Assembly: GCA_004194705.1 (NCBI GenBank)
Contig: SADC01000261.1
Span: forward strand, 1-64,000
DNA length: 64,000 bases
Source: Ditylenchus dipsaci
Taxonomy: Eukaryota; Nematoda; Chromadorea; Rhabditida; Anguinidae
Direction: 5' to 3'
The position numbers and the translations under genes were made by a program. This document shows positions 32,735 through 43,614 of the stretch, piece after piece. Position 1 is the stretch's first letter, and each line of letters begins with the position of its first letter. The notes beneath the pieces are model-generated. The model searched no databases, was not told the origin of the DNA, and saw only the letters and a list, made by a program, of their open reading frames with translations.

Positions 32735-33520
32735 TTAGGTTTGTGCATAAGTTTAAACCATACAAAAGACTTTTTTGCAAAACGAAAATTTCTCTTGTAA
32801 CAAAATCGAAACAATAGGTTTTGTAGCCCTGAATCTCCTCTTTCAAATGGCATATTTAACTTAGCTTGATTATTCTGGATAACTCACCATTTGGGTCCAA
32901 ACACTTGTCTGGTCATTTTGAGAAGGTTACCCGCGTTTTCATCACTTTAACTGGTCAAATGTTTTATGAATTTGAGCGTCACGACAAAACTTTATCACCA
33001 TGTTGTAGCGCAGCTCAAGAGCTACAAAACCCATATTACAGAATGATTTTTGAAAATCTAAGTATTGAGATATGGCCTTTTGGAAAAAATCATTTTCTTG
33101 AAAAAATGACCAAAATCAGAAAAATTGGCAAAAACTTGCGTTTCGTCATTTTTTCAAGAAAATGATTTTTTCCAAAAGGCCATATCTCAATACTCAGATT
33201 TTCAAAAATCATTCTGTAATATGGTTTTGTAGCTCTTGAGCTGCGCTACAACATGGTGATAAAATTTTTCGTGACGCTCAAAATTCAATAAAACATTTGA
33301 CCAGTTAAAGTGATGAAAACGCGGGTAACCTTCTCAAAATGACCAGACAAGTGTTTGTACCCAAATGGTGAGTTATCCAGAATAATCAAGCTAAGTTAAA
33401 TATGCCATTTGAAAGAGGAGATCAGGGCTACAAAATCTATTGTTTGGATTTTGTTATAAGAGAAATTTTCGTTTTGCAAAAAAGTCTTTTGTATGGTTTA
33501 AAACTTATGCACAAACCTAA
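32735..33520. mobile_element. Mariner-like 786-base near-perfect palindrome
   Basis: It starts TTAGGTTTGTGCATAAGTTT, close to classical mariner termini (TTAGGTTGGTGCA), and ends with the reverse complement. TA flanks both sides (32733-32734, 33521-33522). The two arms, about 375 bases each, differ by only scattered substitutions around a loop near 33115-33145. No transposase frame survives; open frames on either strand are arm translations. Fragments of the arm occur at 35375-35420 and 50030-50160. Confidence 0.85.
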
Positions 33521-33667
33521 TATATTAAACAATACACACTCAGCACTCCTCACAGGCATTAGTTTGCTCTTACAAGGATATTCTGAGTTAAAGGTTAAAA
33601 GGTTTTTTGCAAGAGCTATATTGAAAGTCATGGTATAATTGTTTTAGCGCCAATTTAAACAAAAAAT

Positions 33668-34275
33668 TCTTGACAATTTCAGTTTTTTTTGCCTGGGAAC
33701 CAGGGCTGAACCAGGAAAAAAATTAGATTTTTTGAAAATCAAGTTGAGTGAAGCAAGTTATCTTTCTGTCTTGGTTCATACTTTTCTCGATTATCTTTCT
33801 GACTTGGTTCATACTTTTCTTTTTTTGGGCTACATTTCACAAAGATAATTCAATAACTGCCTGATTAGAAAAGAGAATCGCAGTGCTACATAATGGTGTA
33901 AGCACTTTTAAAAAAGATGAAATTTTTTACAACAATCAGTCAAAATAAAACTTTGCCCCAAAAAAAGTAAAATATACACTGCAAAAAAAGAAATAACCCG
34001 TTATTTTTTCACACTCTAACACATGGCTGCTAATTCAGATCTATAAATACTATAGTTCAACCGATTTGAAAAAAAAAGTAATAAATAGAAAAAAATAAAA
34101 AAACGATAAAAAATAGTCAAAAAAAGTATGCATGCACGTAGTGGTATTCGAAACATTCGGACTATGAAATGTACCCCCCCCCTTTAAACAATATTTTTTC
34201 TTGACAATTTTAGTTTTTTTTGCCTTGGGAACCAGGGCTAAACCAGGACAAAAATTCGATTTTTTGAAAACCAAG
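33668..34275. repeat. 80-base direct repeat pair 530 bases apart
   Basis: 33668-33745 and 34198-34275 share TTCTTGACAATTTCAGTTTT and ACCAGGGCTGAACCAGGA with few differences. Between them are two TTATCTTTCTGTCTTGGTTC-like units and A+T-rich DNA. Confidence 0.75.
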
Positions 34276-34313
34276 TGTTACCGTGCCTATTCAAGAGTCA
34301 AGAATCACGATTA

Positions 34314-34500
34314 CCGTATTTCCTCTAATAGGGCGCTTATTTTTCAAACCCCCAACAATCGGAAAATTTGGAATTCGATTTCGAGATTTTGGGTGCTCAA
34401 CCGAAATCTAAAAAGTGGAATCGGTAGAGCTCGTGGAGTTAAGAAAACGTATCAAACAGCTTTGCAAAATATTGCTTCTACACTGTGATCCAGACCCTCG
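34314..34500. mobile_element. CCGTATTTCCTCTAATAG MITE, right end lost
   Basis: The left terminus follows TA at 34312-34313 and the interior matches the copy at 10449 (GGTAGAGCTCG, AACAGCTTTGCAAAA). The right end is replaced by the element starting near 34521. Confidence 0.7.
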
Positions 34501-34520
34501 AAGTCGATGGGGGAGGGGGG

Positions 34521-35160
34521 GGGAAAATTCAAATGCGCGCGGGACACTTTTTTTAGGACACCATACGACTTGATACAAATTATGAGGGCTTGGTTGCTTG
34601 GGTTGAGATGCGCACACCCACATACCTTAGACACAAATCACTCGAAAGTGACTCTGGATGCAAGAAAAAGCATGCATACCAGAGTCTATTTATGCGGTAG
34701 GCCCCACTATTCAAAACTATGTTCAACATCTTGCTTTTTACTCAAAAGTGATCCTTTTTTCGGTTATTTTTCCACACCAATACAGCCTTTATCCCTTAAA
34801 ATGGTCAAGAAAGGTACTTTTGGATGTCTCTAAAACTTAATTTTCAAGCTACTTTTTGGAGTTGATGTATCAAGTCGATCTATCAAGTCGTCAGTGTATC
34901 AAGTTGATGTAATACCTTTTTTTGTTCCGAAATTACTTTTTCGAATCATTTATATTATTAAGATTAAATGATCAAGAATAACACAGCAGGCACGGGAATC
35001 GAACCTGAGACCAATATTCACCGCACTGCGCTGCTATACCACTGAGCTACCTGGGTCACTTACATTAACTTAGTTTTTTATTATATATTCCAACAACACA
35101 TAATTCAAAAAACATTTTTGAAGTAAAAAAAGTGTCCCGCGCGCATTTGAATTTCCCAAA
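34521..35160. mobile_element. Foldback with GGGAAATTCAAATGCGCGCG-type ends
   Basis: AAAATTCAAATGCGCGCGGG at 34524 is mirrored at 35125-35152, each followed inwards by ACACTTTTTT. Inside are half a family B element (34580-34735) and a tRNA-like sequence. Confidence 0.65.
34987..35057 (-). pseudogene. tRNA-like sequence
   Basis: Read on the minus strand, TAGCTCAGTGGTATAGC is a good D-arm and GGTTCGATTCCC a T-loop. The T-stem has mismatches, the acceptor stem does not close and the anticodon loop lacks U33. It is probably a tRNA pseudogene or SINE head. Confidence 0.45.
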
Positions 35161-36500
35161 TTCCCATTGTCATCAACAAGTATGGTCCTTGAAGTTAGCC
35201 AATCACTTTCACACGTAACCTGGGGTGCTCCACAAGAAGAAACTAAAAAAATTTATTACCTTTCGTGTTCACAATCTCACCTCGGATACTTTCTTGTTAG
35301 TGATTGCCCAACCTATTTATTTCACCCTCTGTAAATCCCCACTTTCACGCAAGCTACAAAACCACTGTTAGAGATTTTTTGATATAAGAGTGTTGAGATA
35401 TGGCCTTTTGAAAAAAAATGGGTGTCCTCTAATTTGGTATCCTCATGGTACCCTAAATAGGTATCCTCGAAAATCCGAATTTTGAAAAAAGGCTGAAAGT
35501 AATTGAAAATCAGTGAACTTGTGCAAAATCATGTGCTGAACAGGGTTTTATAATACTAAAACAGCAATTTCACTTGCCGGAACTCTAGTCTGAATTATTT
35601 TCAGACACTGTGAGGTTATCCAGGTGGTACTCACGCTTTGTGTATCTAAGTCAAGGTACTCAGGTGTTGGTACGAAGGAATGCCTCGGTATCGGTATAGG
35701 TGAAAGTGCCAGGGGCAATAGTAGCCAAGATATTGGTACCCAATGCTCAGGTGTTTGAAGACAATGGAGATATCTGGAGAAGAATGAATACTTGTGATCA
35801 ATAGATACCCAGCTGATATATTGAAATAAGGAAGTAAATGTTTCGGTGCAATAAATCCATATGAGAGTTAAAGTGGTGAATCTGCATGTCCGACCGAGGC
35901 GAATTTTTTTCTTATGTTTCAGCTTCAAATTTTTTTCTTGCACTATTCCGATATTCTAAAAATAGTTTGGAGGCAGAAAACTGTCATTTGATTAAATTTA
36001 ACAAAAATAAAAAAAATAACATACAAAATAGCCCTTTTACTATTATAAAGCCTTTTTAAGAGTACACGGATAGGTGCAAAAAAACAAGCTTTAGAACCCG
36101 AAAAACATAAAAAATTCGCACCAAATGGACAGTCACTTGGTTTGGATTATGCAATAGAACTGAAGCTGGATTACAGTCAAAAGTGTTAAATTATAGGAGT
36201 TTTTACAAAACAAGAAAGACTAATTTCGAACAAATTACGAAAAAAATCGGATCAGCCATACTTAGACTAATACGATCATTCGGACTGCAGTAGTCAGCCA
36301 TACTTAGACCAACCCCCTTTATACCCGCCCTTTTTTACAGCCCCTGTTACCCAGTAACCCTAACTATTGTTTTTATATTTGAACTTGAATTGCTTTCTAA
36401 TCATGACAAAATAAATAACTTTTGGTAGAAAGTTTGTTAAAATTAAGATTGCAGAAACAGTGGTACTGGTATGTAGCCCATGCATAACCCCTAACATATA
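35161..36500. other. No gene recognised
   Basis: Contains fragments only: mariner-palindrome arm near 35375-35420, GGTATCCTC words at 35435-35470, and a CCAAATGG/CACTTGG fragment near 36120. The open frame at 35548-35943 has no recognisable domain. Confidence 0.45.
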
Positions 36501-36507
36501 AAACGAC

Positions 36508-36580
36508 ATGGTGGCCTAATGGGTAAGGCTGTGGTGGTGCATCACTGGTGCAATAGTTCGGTTCCACCTCGTAGCCGATC
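36508..36580 (+). pseudogene. Degenerate tRNA-like sequence
   Basis: GGTGGCCTAATGGGTAAGGC is a convincing D-arm of tRNA-Arg type, and TAGTTCGGTTCCACC resembles a T-arm. The anticodon stem and acceptor stem do not form, so it is a pseudogene or SINE piece. Confidence 0.4.
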
Positions 36581-36584
36581 CAAT

Positions 36585-36830
36585 TTTTGAACTTTAAATT
36601 GGATAAGATCCAACTTTTAAATTGGGTGAAATTAATGTTTAAATTGGGTGAAATCCAAGTTTAAATTGAGTCAGGCTAAAGTTTAACTAGAGTAAAGTTA
36701 AAGTTTAAATTGGGTAAGGTTAATCTTTAAATAGGATCATGTAAGGTACTAGGTCGTCGTTTTTAATTTTAATATTTACTCGAATTAAACTTTAACATGA
36801 CCCAATTTAAACTCAAACTTGAGTTCCTGC
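36585..36830. repeat. TTTAAATTGGGTGAAAT word array with short mirrored end
   Basis: About eight units of AGTTTAAATTGGGTRA with spacers at 36585-36740, and reverse-complement units at 36785-36820. Related to 31900-32170. Confidence 0.7.
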
Positions 36831-37045
36831 GTTGCTCACACAACTTTTAGCTATCATTAGTCTGTCACAAATTAACTTACAGTATAGTTTGAATAAGACT
36901 TCACCCCATAAATTATACAGCCAGCTGAATCCGACACTTTTTAAGGTGAATTTTGTATTCTTGCCCAAATTAATAAGGCGAAAAACATCGAAAGGATTTC
37001 GATTTTCTAAGTCATTTCTGAAAATGACCACAGTTTAGCTCTTTA

Positions 37046-37262
37046 AAGGGCATGCCCACGCTAATAAGAGGTGGTGCCCGGGAATTCAAATTTTTTTCCG
37101 AATCATTGAACTTCTGTACGAATTTTTCAACTTGGTTTCTAACAAAACCAGGCCTAGAATTTAATTTTATGTGTGGTTTGTTAAAACCATGTTAAAAAAC
37201 CCGTACAGAAGTCCAATGATTAGGGAAATTTTTTGAATTCCCGGGCACCACCTCTTATTAGC
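37046..37262. repeat. Palindrome, first of an adjoining pair
   Basis: Ends GGGCATGCCCACGCTAATAA and its complement near 37245-37265. The core carries TTCTGTACGAATTTTTC and AACAAAACCAGGCCTAGAAT. Confidence 0.8.
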
Positions 37263-37273
37263 GTGGGTATACC

Positions 37274-37517
37274 CCTTTAAAGGGCCTGACCTCTTCCTAC
37301 TCGGTGGTCCCCCGCCAATTCAAAAATTTTCCCTCGATCATTGCACTTCTGTACGGATTTTTCCGCCACGTTTCTAACAAAACTAGGCCTGAAATCAAAT
37401 TTTAGGCTTAGTTTTGTTAGAAACCTAGCGGAAAAATCCGTACAGAAGTGCAATGATCGAGGGAAAATTTTTGAATTGGCGGGGGACCACCGAGTAGGAA
37501 GAGGTCAGGCCCTTTAA
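37274..37517. repeat. Palindrome, second of an adjoining pair
   Basis: GGGCCTGACCTCTTCCTACT and its complement bound arms of about 115 bases. The core word is the same as in the first palindrome (TTCTGTACGGATTTTTC, AACTAGGCCTGAAAT), but the outer sequence is different. TTTAAAGGG separates the pair. Confidence 0.8.
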
Positions 37518-37872
37518 AGCCTATTTAAATTTTCTCAATTTAAAGTTCTCCTTGTTTGAAAAAAAGGGTAACATCATATCTGGGATTCCGGTTTTATCGA
37601 GTCGAGTTACAGCTTGAATCTGCTCAGCTCAATTTCTATGTCCTTCTCTTTTTTACATCAACAGTGTAAAAATCGGTTAAAAAATATAACCATGAAAAAA
37701 ATAACATTTTAAGTTACATGCTTTTTGCTAAGCAGTTCTTAAACTTTACCTAAAAACGACCAAAATAGACACGCAGTAGAGCAAAGTTAAATTTCAGATT
37801 CCACTAAACCACTGAATCATGATGAGCAAATAGAGCAAATAGCAAATAGTTAATAAAGATGCATATCACATG

Positions 37873-38053
37873 CAGTCGACGCTCTCTATAACGACGCTCT
37901 TTGTAACGACCCGCTCCCTATAACGACCCAGAAAAACCGCCATTTGGTCACGAACGACCTCATTTACGTCAAAACGACGTTCTTATAACGACGCTCTCTA
38001 TAAAGACTCGGTTTAGCCGCTCCTTTGGGAGTCATTATAAAGAGCGTCGACTG
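37873..38053. mobile_element. CAGT-ended MITE of GACGCTCTCTATAACGAC words
   Basis: Starts CAGTCGACGCTCTCTATAAC and ends AAGAGCGTCGACTG. TA follows the right end; TG, probably a mutated TA, precedes the left. A solo end of the same family is at 50953. Confidence 0.8.
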
Positions 38054-38641
38054 TAAGCATTTTAAAAAGGTTATGGAGATCAATTGTATAGAAGTCACAC
38101 CTCCAAATCCAAATAGACTAACACCCTGGCCAAAGCCTAGTTCCAGCTCTCCTCTCGGATTTTTTTTCAGTCCAAAAGTGCCGAGATTTATTTGGGCTAG
38201 CACATCTTCAACAAATACAATTGTTAAACCGAGAAATGTTGATGGATTTACCTTCAATTTGACCAACACCAGAAGAGCAATAAAAACCAAATAGTTGGAG
38301 TATAGGGTGGAACAAGCCTTCGACATTAATTCATCAATATTTACCACCAGTATTCTTAACCAATACAAACAATTGTGATATTAGCAACAACAATATTTTC
38401 ATTCACCCGTCTCACTTACACAAAACAAGTTCAAGGATAGAGGAACTACCAAAGAAAATTGGTGTTTTTGTTGTTGAAAGGAGGAGACGATTTCCTCTGC
38501 ACTGGTAGAGGGCAATTCAAAACAAGAACTGAGAGAGGGACATGCAGGATCAAAGATAAAGTCTGATGAGGTGGAAAGGCACTGGCAGGATAACCACAAA
38601 AATAGTAGTAGTGATGAGAAGTCTCTTTTTTCTACAGTCAT
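38054..38641 (-). CDS. Possible small secreted protein, weak
   Basis: An open frame starting at 38641 gives MTVEKRDFSSLLLFLWLSCQ, a plausible signal peptide, and runs to a consensus donor (GTAAGT) after TTTTGT near 38413. A second frame at about 38368-38054 contains a hydrophobic stretch (YLVFIALLVLVKL) followed by QINLGTFGLKKNPRGELELG. The two do not join in one frame with the obvious acceptor, so the gene model is incomplete or wrong. I do not recognise the protein. Confidence 0.25.
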
Positions 38642-38954
38642 TGGAAAATTTTTGACAGAATAATTAGATGTCTATACCGGCCCTGTTTGGACATTCTGAT
38701 CACAAAAGCCAGGGATTCTTATTTTTACTGATTAATTTTGCTAATGATGGACAGTGCCCGCCAGCGCTCTCTGATAATGTTTTATTAAACAAAGGTGCCT
38801 TGGGGAAGTCAATCATCAGGAACCTTAGGTTTCAATCCAAAATTTTTTACGTTATCAAAAACCACTAGTCCAATCAGAATCCCTGAAATATTTGTGACCT
38901 GACTGTCTAAACAAAACTGATGAAATTTTGATAACGGAGGTAAAAGAACGACTA

Positions 38955-39093
38955 CCGTATTCTCTCTAATAGGCCGGCACTCTCCAATAACCCGGCAGCC
39001 CTTATTTTTTGACTAAGATTTGAGAGTTAGGGCCATTTTCGATTGACAATTTTCACATTTTTAAGCGTTGCCGGCCTATTAGAGTGAATACGG
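38955..39093. mobile_element. 139-base CCGTATTCTCTCTAATAG MITE
   Basis: Complete terminal inverted repeats with TA at 38953-38954 and 39094-39095. The interior is unrelated to the longer copies. Confidence 0.85.
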
Positions 39094-39179
39094 TATCAAT
39101 TCGCGACACTTTTGATTTGCGACAATTGATTCGCGACATTATCGGTTCGCGACACTTGTTTTTTTTAATTTTTGAAAAA

Positions 39180-39620
39180 ATTGTCTTATCTTTGCCTAAA
39201 AGTTTTTTAAATATCGAATTCTTACGGGCAGGAGAAGAATGCGCAAAATCAAATTGTGCAAATTTAATTTGTGCAAATTCAAATTGTGCAAATCAATTTG
39301 TGCATTAATCAGTTTGTGCAAATTCATTTTGCAAAATTCAGTCGGTACAAATTCAGTCATTTGGCATCTCACTGCTTCAACCGATGAAAGCTCATTGCAT
39401 AGCCATTGCAGAAGCTCAATATTTTGACCTTTCGAGTACAAAATCCTTGACTGTTCATTGAAAAAATCCTCGTAAATGATGGCACAAATTGAATTTGCAC
39501 AAATTGAATTTGCACAAACTGATTTTTGCACAAATTGAATTAGAACAATTTGATTTTGCACAATTTTAATTTGCACAAATGAAATTTGCACAATTTGATT
39601 TTGCGCATTCTTCTTCTGCC
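39180..39620. repeat. Foldback with mirrored TTGTGCAAATT word arrays
   Basis: Words GTGCAAATTCAAATT at 39240-39345 are mirrored by AATTTGCACAAATTGAA words at 39485-39605, with AAGAATGCGCAAAATCAAAT outside. A run of TTCGCGACA words lies just to the left, 39098-39155. Confidence 0.8.
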
Positions 39621-39631
39621 CATTCTTACAC

Positions 39632-39830
39632 CAAAATGTCTTCCTGAGCCCGAATCCGTTGAGATCAAGTCAGAAAAATTCCAGGGAGCTTAGATATCTT
39701 CCAAGTAGTAAGTGGTACATATTTTTAGGTGGTCTGCTCAAAAACAGCTATATCTCAGCTCTCTGACATTTTTCTGACCTGATCTCAACAGATTCAGGTT
39801 CAGGAAGACATTTTGGTGTGAGTGGTTGAT
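39632..39830. repeat. Inverted repeat with CCAAAATGTCTTCCTGA ends
   Basis: CCAAAATGTCTTCCTGAGCC at 39632 is mirrored at 39800-39824. GTTGAGATCAAGTCAGAAAA and its complement lie inside. Confidence 0.8.
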
Positions 39831-40039
39831 ATTTAAAAAAATTTAATCAAAAAAATTTAAAAAATTTCGGGATTCGCTGATTGGTCGAATCCATGAGTAA
39901 TCAGGCAAATACAGGGTGTCCCAAGAAATTCCACTGATTTTAAACGTTCACAACTGTTTTTCTTTTTGCTATTTAAAATTTTTGTAAATGCATAAAGACT
40001 GATATTGTGATAAAAAGATTTATATGAAAAATCAAAAAT

Positions 40040-40430
40040 ACGCCATGGGAGAGAATTCCGCCAACTTTTTTTTTGATCAAAGAGATTAATTTTTCAGCAC
40101 TTTTTCAGAAAAAAATCACCATCAGGTAGCCTCAAGACTCTAGTTTCTAATGAGGTATCATTTGCTGAAACATTTTCGCAAAATGTGAAACAAAAAAGTA
40201 AAAGTATGAAACAAATCAGAAAATAACGTTTATTTCCTGATTCGTTTTATACTTTTACTTTTTTGTGCCCCATTTCGCGAACATGTTCCAGCAAGTGACA
40301 CTTCATTAGAAACTAGAATCTTGGGGCTACCTGATGGTGTTATCACTTCTGAAAAAAGTACTAAAAAATTTGTCTCTTGATCAAAAGAAAAAGGTTGGCG
40401 CGGAATTGTCCGGCGCAGAATTATCGCCGT
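40040..40430. repeat. Inverted repeat of about 170-base arms
   Basis: Arms 40050-40222 and 40235-40420 share AAGTAAAAGTATGAAACAAA, AGACTCTAGTTTCTAATGA and the outer TTGATCAAAGAG block. Confidence 0.75.
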
Positions 40431-40779
40431 GCTAAAAATACGGGTATTTCCGCTGAGGCTGAGACCTTACCTTTGAAGAGGCTATCTGCAAACCAGGACC
40501 TAAACTACTAGAGGGGTATGAAGCAAAAATAGTTTTTATAGAAAAATTTGCTAGAAAATTATCACCGCAAGCTTTGTTTACAAAATATCGAATTTACTTT
40601 ACGACAAAAAGTTATAAACGTCTAAAATCGTTTTTCGAGACATCCTTTTCGCAAAAATTGCTGTAATACAGAGCGAAAAATAATCAAACTGGATGGAATA
40701 ATCGGCAGAACCTGTCAGATTCAAAATCTGCCCAAAAAAAAATTAAAACCCGCCAATTCATGCGAAAATAAAAATATTT

Positions 40780-40934
40780 CTGGCCAAAAATGCTTTTGAA
40801 AATGCTCATCGGGATTTGTCAATTTTCGGGATCGGGATTTTTAAAATTGATCAGGAGGGATTCGGAATCGGGATTAAGCACCAAAATCTCCGGAATCGGG
40901 ATCCCGTTCGGGAGGGATCCCGTCCACACCTCTA
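40780..40934. mobile_element. Right end of a hAT-like element (GGGATCCCGTCCACACCTCTA)
   Basis: Ends TCCCGTCCACACCTCTA, the complement of a typical hAT TAGAGGTG terminus, preceded by ATCGGGAT(T/C) words. No left end was found. Confidence 0.4.
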
Positions 40935-41452
40935 CTAATCACGCAAAACAAAAATTTGCGCCAAAAAAGTGGATTTGCGCCAAAAAAAAGTATTTTTGCG
41001 CCAATAAAAGTAGAGTCCATATTTTACCAGGTGAAAGAGTAACTAGCGGGGGACAAACTCGATTAAGACTTGACCACAACCAAAAAATAATTAAAGTATC
41101 AAACTGAAAAATAAATAGAGAAATGATAAATTCACACATGTTCCTAACGCAATAACTAACCGCGAAGAAGAGAGTGAGTCATAAATCCCCTAAGGCTTTG
41201 TGCGTAAAAGATGTTAACAAAAGATGTATAAAGCTGAATAAAAATTTAACACCAGCTCCCAAAATATATCGCTTTGAACTTGACCTTAACAGATTTAAAA
41301 AAAACAATCGCGGGATTTTTTTCTGCTTTTTGGAAAGGTCTTTGGAATTTTTTGCTTTTTGACAAACCACTAAGTGAGTCACCCTACGAATGACACTTCC
41401 TATAGTACTCGTGAAAGACCAAAGCAGAACCCAAAATTTTACCTCATAGAAA

Positions 41453-41458
41453 TTTATT
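41453..41458 (-). promoter_or_regulatory. AATAAA polyadenylation signal of DUS1
   Basis: Minus-strand AATAAA, 84 bases beyond the stop codon. Confidence 0.6.
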
Positions 41459-41541
41459 TCTCAACAACAATCCAAAAACTGTACAGATATAATAAATGGC
41501 TTTCTAACATGGATCGACAATAATAGCGAAATACAATTCTT

Positions 41542-43614
41542 TTATCTATTTGAGTGGGTTATCATCACATTCGAAAGTTGGGATTCTTTCTTGTCTTGCC
41601 CATTTAGCTCAGCAGGAGATCGCATCAAATCAGTCTTCAGATTTTTCTCTCTCTTTACATGCTTCAGCCCTATAATCCGCTCATCTTCAGTCGTTTCGCT
41701 GTGCAGCAATTCCTCGACAGTGACTCCCAAACCACTTGCATACATCTTCTTCTTGGCCAGCAGCGTCTGATGGTCCAAGTTGTGAGCTGAATTATAAAAC
41801 GTTATGAGTATCAAAAAACCTAAACAAAACCCACTTTGGCAGTTGACAACATTCCTCAGGCATACCCATTTGCAACACTTGCGACACATTCGATTCAAAC
41901 AGTTAGGGCTTGCTGGCTGTTTGCACCGCTCACATCTGGGATAAGTCAGCTTGCAATTGATCTTCTTCTTTGACTCCAATTGACGACGCTCCCTCCTCCG
42001 CAGCTGTCGCTTAGAGATGCCCAGTTCCTCTGATAATTTCTGCAGCTCAGCGTTCCTCTGCGTTCTGAATGTCTTCTCCACTGCTGGTTGGTCATCAGTG
42101 CTGACATGAGGGCGCACATAAGGCTTGCAGAACCAGCTGGGAGTCATTTCCACCTGAAATTTAGTCGGAGATTACAAAAGTCACTGAAACGAAGTAAGAA
42201 AATCACCAATTCACTTAATGGCAAATCCTTCGGCAGTTCATCTACAAAGCTATTCAAGACCTGTCTTCCATTCCTTGCTGCTCTATGTCCGCTTGTGTTC
42301 GCATTTCCAGTTCCAGCAGTAGCGCTCGAAATTCGTCCAAAGTGAAGATGTAGGAGTTCTTCTCACGCAGATCATTGTACTTCAGTAACCTTAAAGGTAT
42401 CTGTATTTAATAAGTCAAGGAGGATGACAATTACCTGTAGTGGCATATCCTGAATATGTGAGCTCGGATAGCAGATACGCCGGCCTTGTACTTGTCTGCA
42501 TACTCCAAATATTCGCTAGCGACATGGCATGAGTTCACGTGTTGGCCATCAAAGAGCATTGGATTCGCGAGTAGACCTTCCGCACTCATCACTGCATCCA
42601 CACCCGTAGCTTGAAGGCATCTCTCAGCATCACCCACCATCTGGAATATTGGCCGTAACGTATTTCACAGGTAACATGTGACCCACCTGAATATTTCCAT
42701 TTGCAATCACAGGTATGTTCAAAGCCTCTTTGACTTTCTGAATAATTGTCCAGTCTGCTAAGCCTGTGTGAACCCTGAAAAGCAAGAGAGTTTTTTCGTG
42801 TCCAGTGATATTCTGAGTTACCTCTTTGATGCCTGACTCTGCCATGCACAGCTATCATGGAAGCACCCGAATCCTGTATCATTTTGGCATATTCGATTGT
42901 CTGCTCAACAGTGTCTAACACCCGGATTTTGGCAGAGAGTGGAAGTCGGCAATGCTTGAATACTTTGGCCACCATTGAAGAAATCAACTCAGGCGATTCC
43001 TAAAAGCAGTTGGGATCAGTGTAAAAAGAGAAACCGAAGAAAATTAATGCCTGTAGATAAGCTCCATAACGACCACGCTTGGCGATTAGTTGAGGACAGC
43101 CCAAGTTGAGATCCACTCCATCGCAGTAGCCTTCGACCAGGCGACAAGCATCTAACAGCACATCTGGATCATTCGCACAGAACTGCACAATCAGCGGCCT
43201 ATCTTTCTGAGTTGTTGAGAAAGCGGTCTTGCGGTATGTGAAGTCATTGACGAACAAATGAGCATGGATCATTGGAGTGTAGCAGAGATCAGCTCCATGT
43301 CGGCGCAAAAACATTCGGAATGCAAGTTCACTGGAAACAGTCGGAAATTTGTCAGTATCCTACAAGACATAAACCAACCTCTGATCAACCATTGGTGCCA
43401 CTACGTTCTTGATGTGTTTCATTTGGTTTCTCCAGAAGTCCTTCTTCCACTCGTAAAAGTCCGGATCGAATTCTGGAAGCTCGGGCAGAAGACGAATTTT
43501 CTTGCTCACTATCTGGATTTCTTCCACATTTTGATCAGCCATGGGAGATGACGCAGAAGCGGCTGGTTCATTTTCTTGTTTTTCTACGCCTTTATCATGC
43601 TGCTCGGTTTCCAT
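41542..43614 (-). CDS. DUS1L: tRNA-dihydrouridine synthase 1-like (DUS1), 8 exons
   Basis: Flavoenzyme that reduces uridines in the tRNA D-loop. Exons: 43614-43379, 43330-43051, 42999-42822, 42774-42687, 42640-42435, 42389 to about 42185, 42153-41835 and 41786-41542. Recognisable motifs in order: VVAPMVDQS (flavin-binding start), [33 protein letters not shown] with the expected catalytic Cys, [39 protein letters not shown] and [13 protein letters not shown]. The C-terminal part has helical [10 protein letters not shown] and a Cys cluster ([20 protein letters not shown]), as in animal DUS1. The second intron begins GC rather than GT. The joint between exons 3 and 4, and the stretch after QQGMED in exon 6, each lack one base. 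The upstream sequence shows no core promoter that I recognise. Confidence 0.93.

Noticed and set aside
32866..33165. 99-residue ORF as a gene
   Set aside because: It crosses the loop of the mariner-like palindrome and has no codon-level support.
33668..34275. Short LTR retrotransposon
   Set aside because: No TG...CA ends, primer-binding site, polypurine tract or reverse transcriptase. The direct repeats are too short for typical LTRs.
34987..35057. Functional tRNA
   Set aside because: The acceptor stem does not close and U33 is missing, despite a good D-arm.
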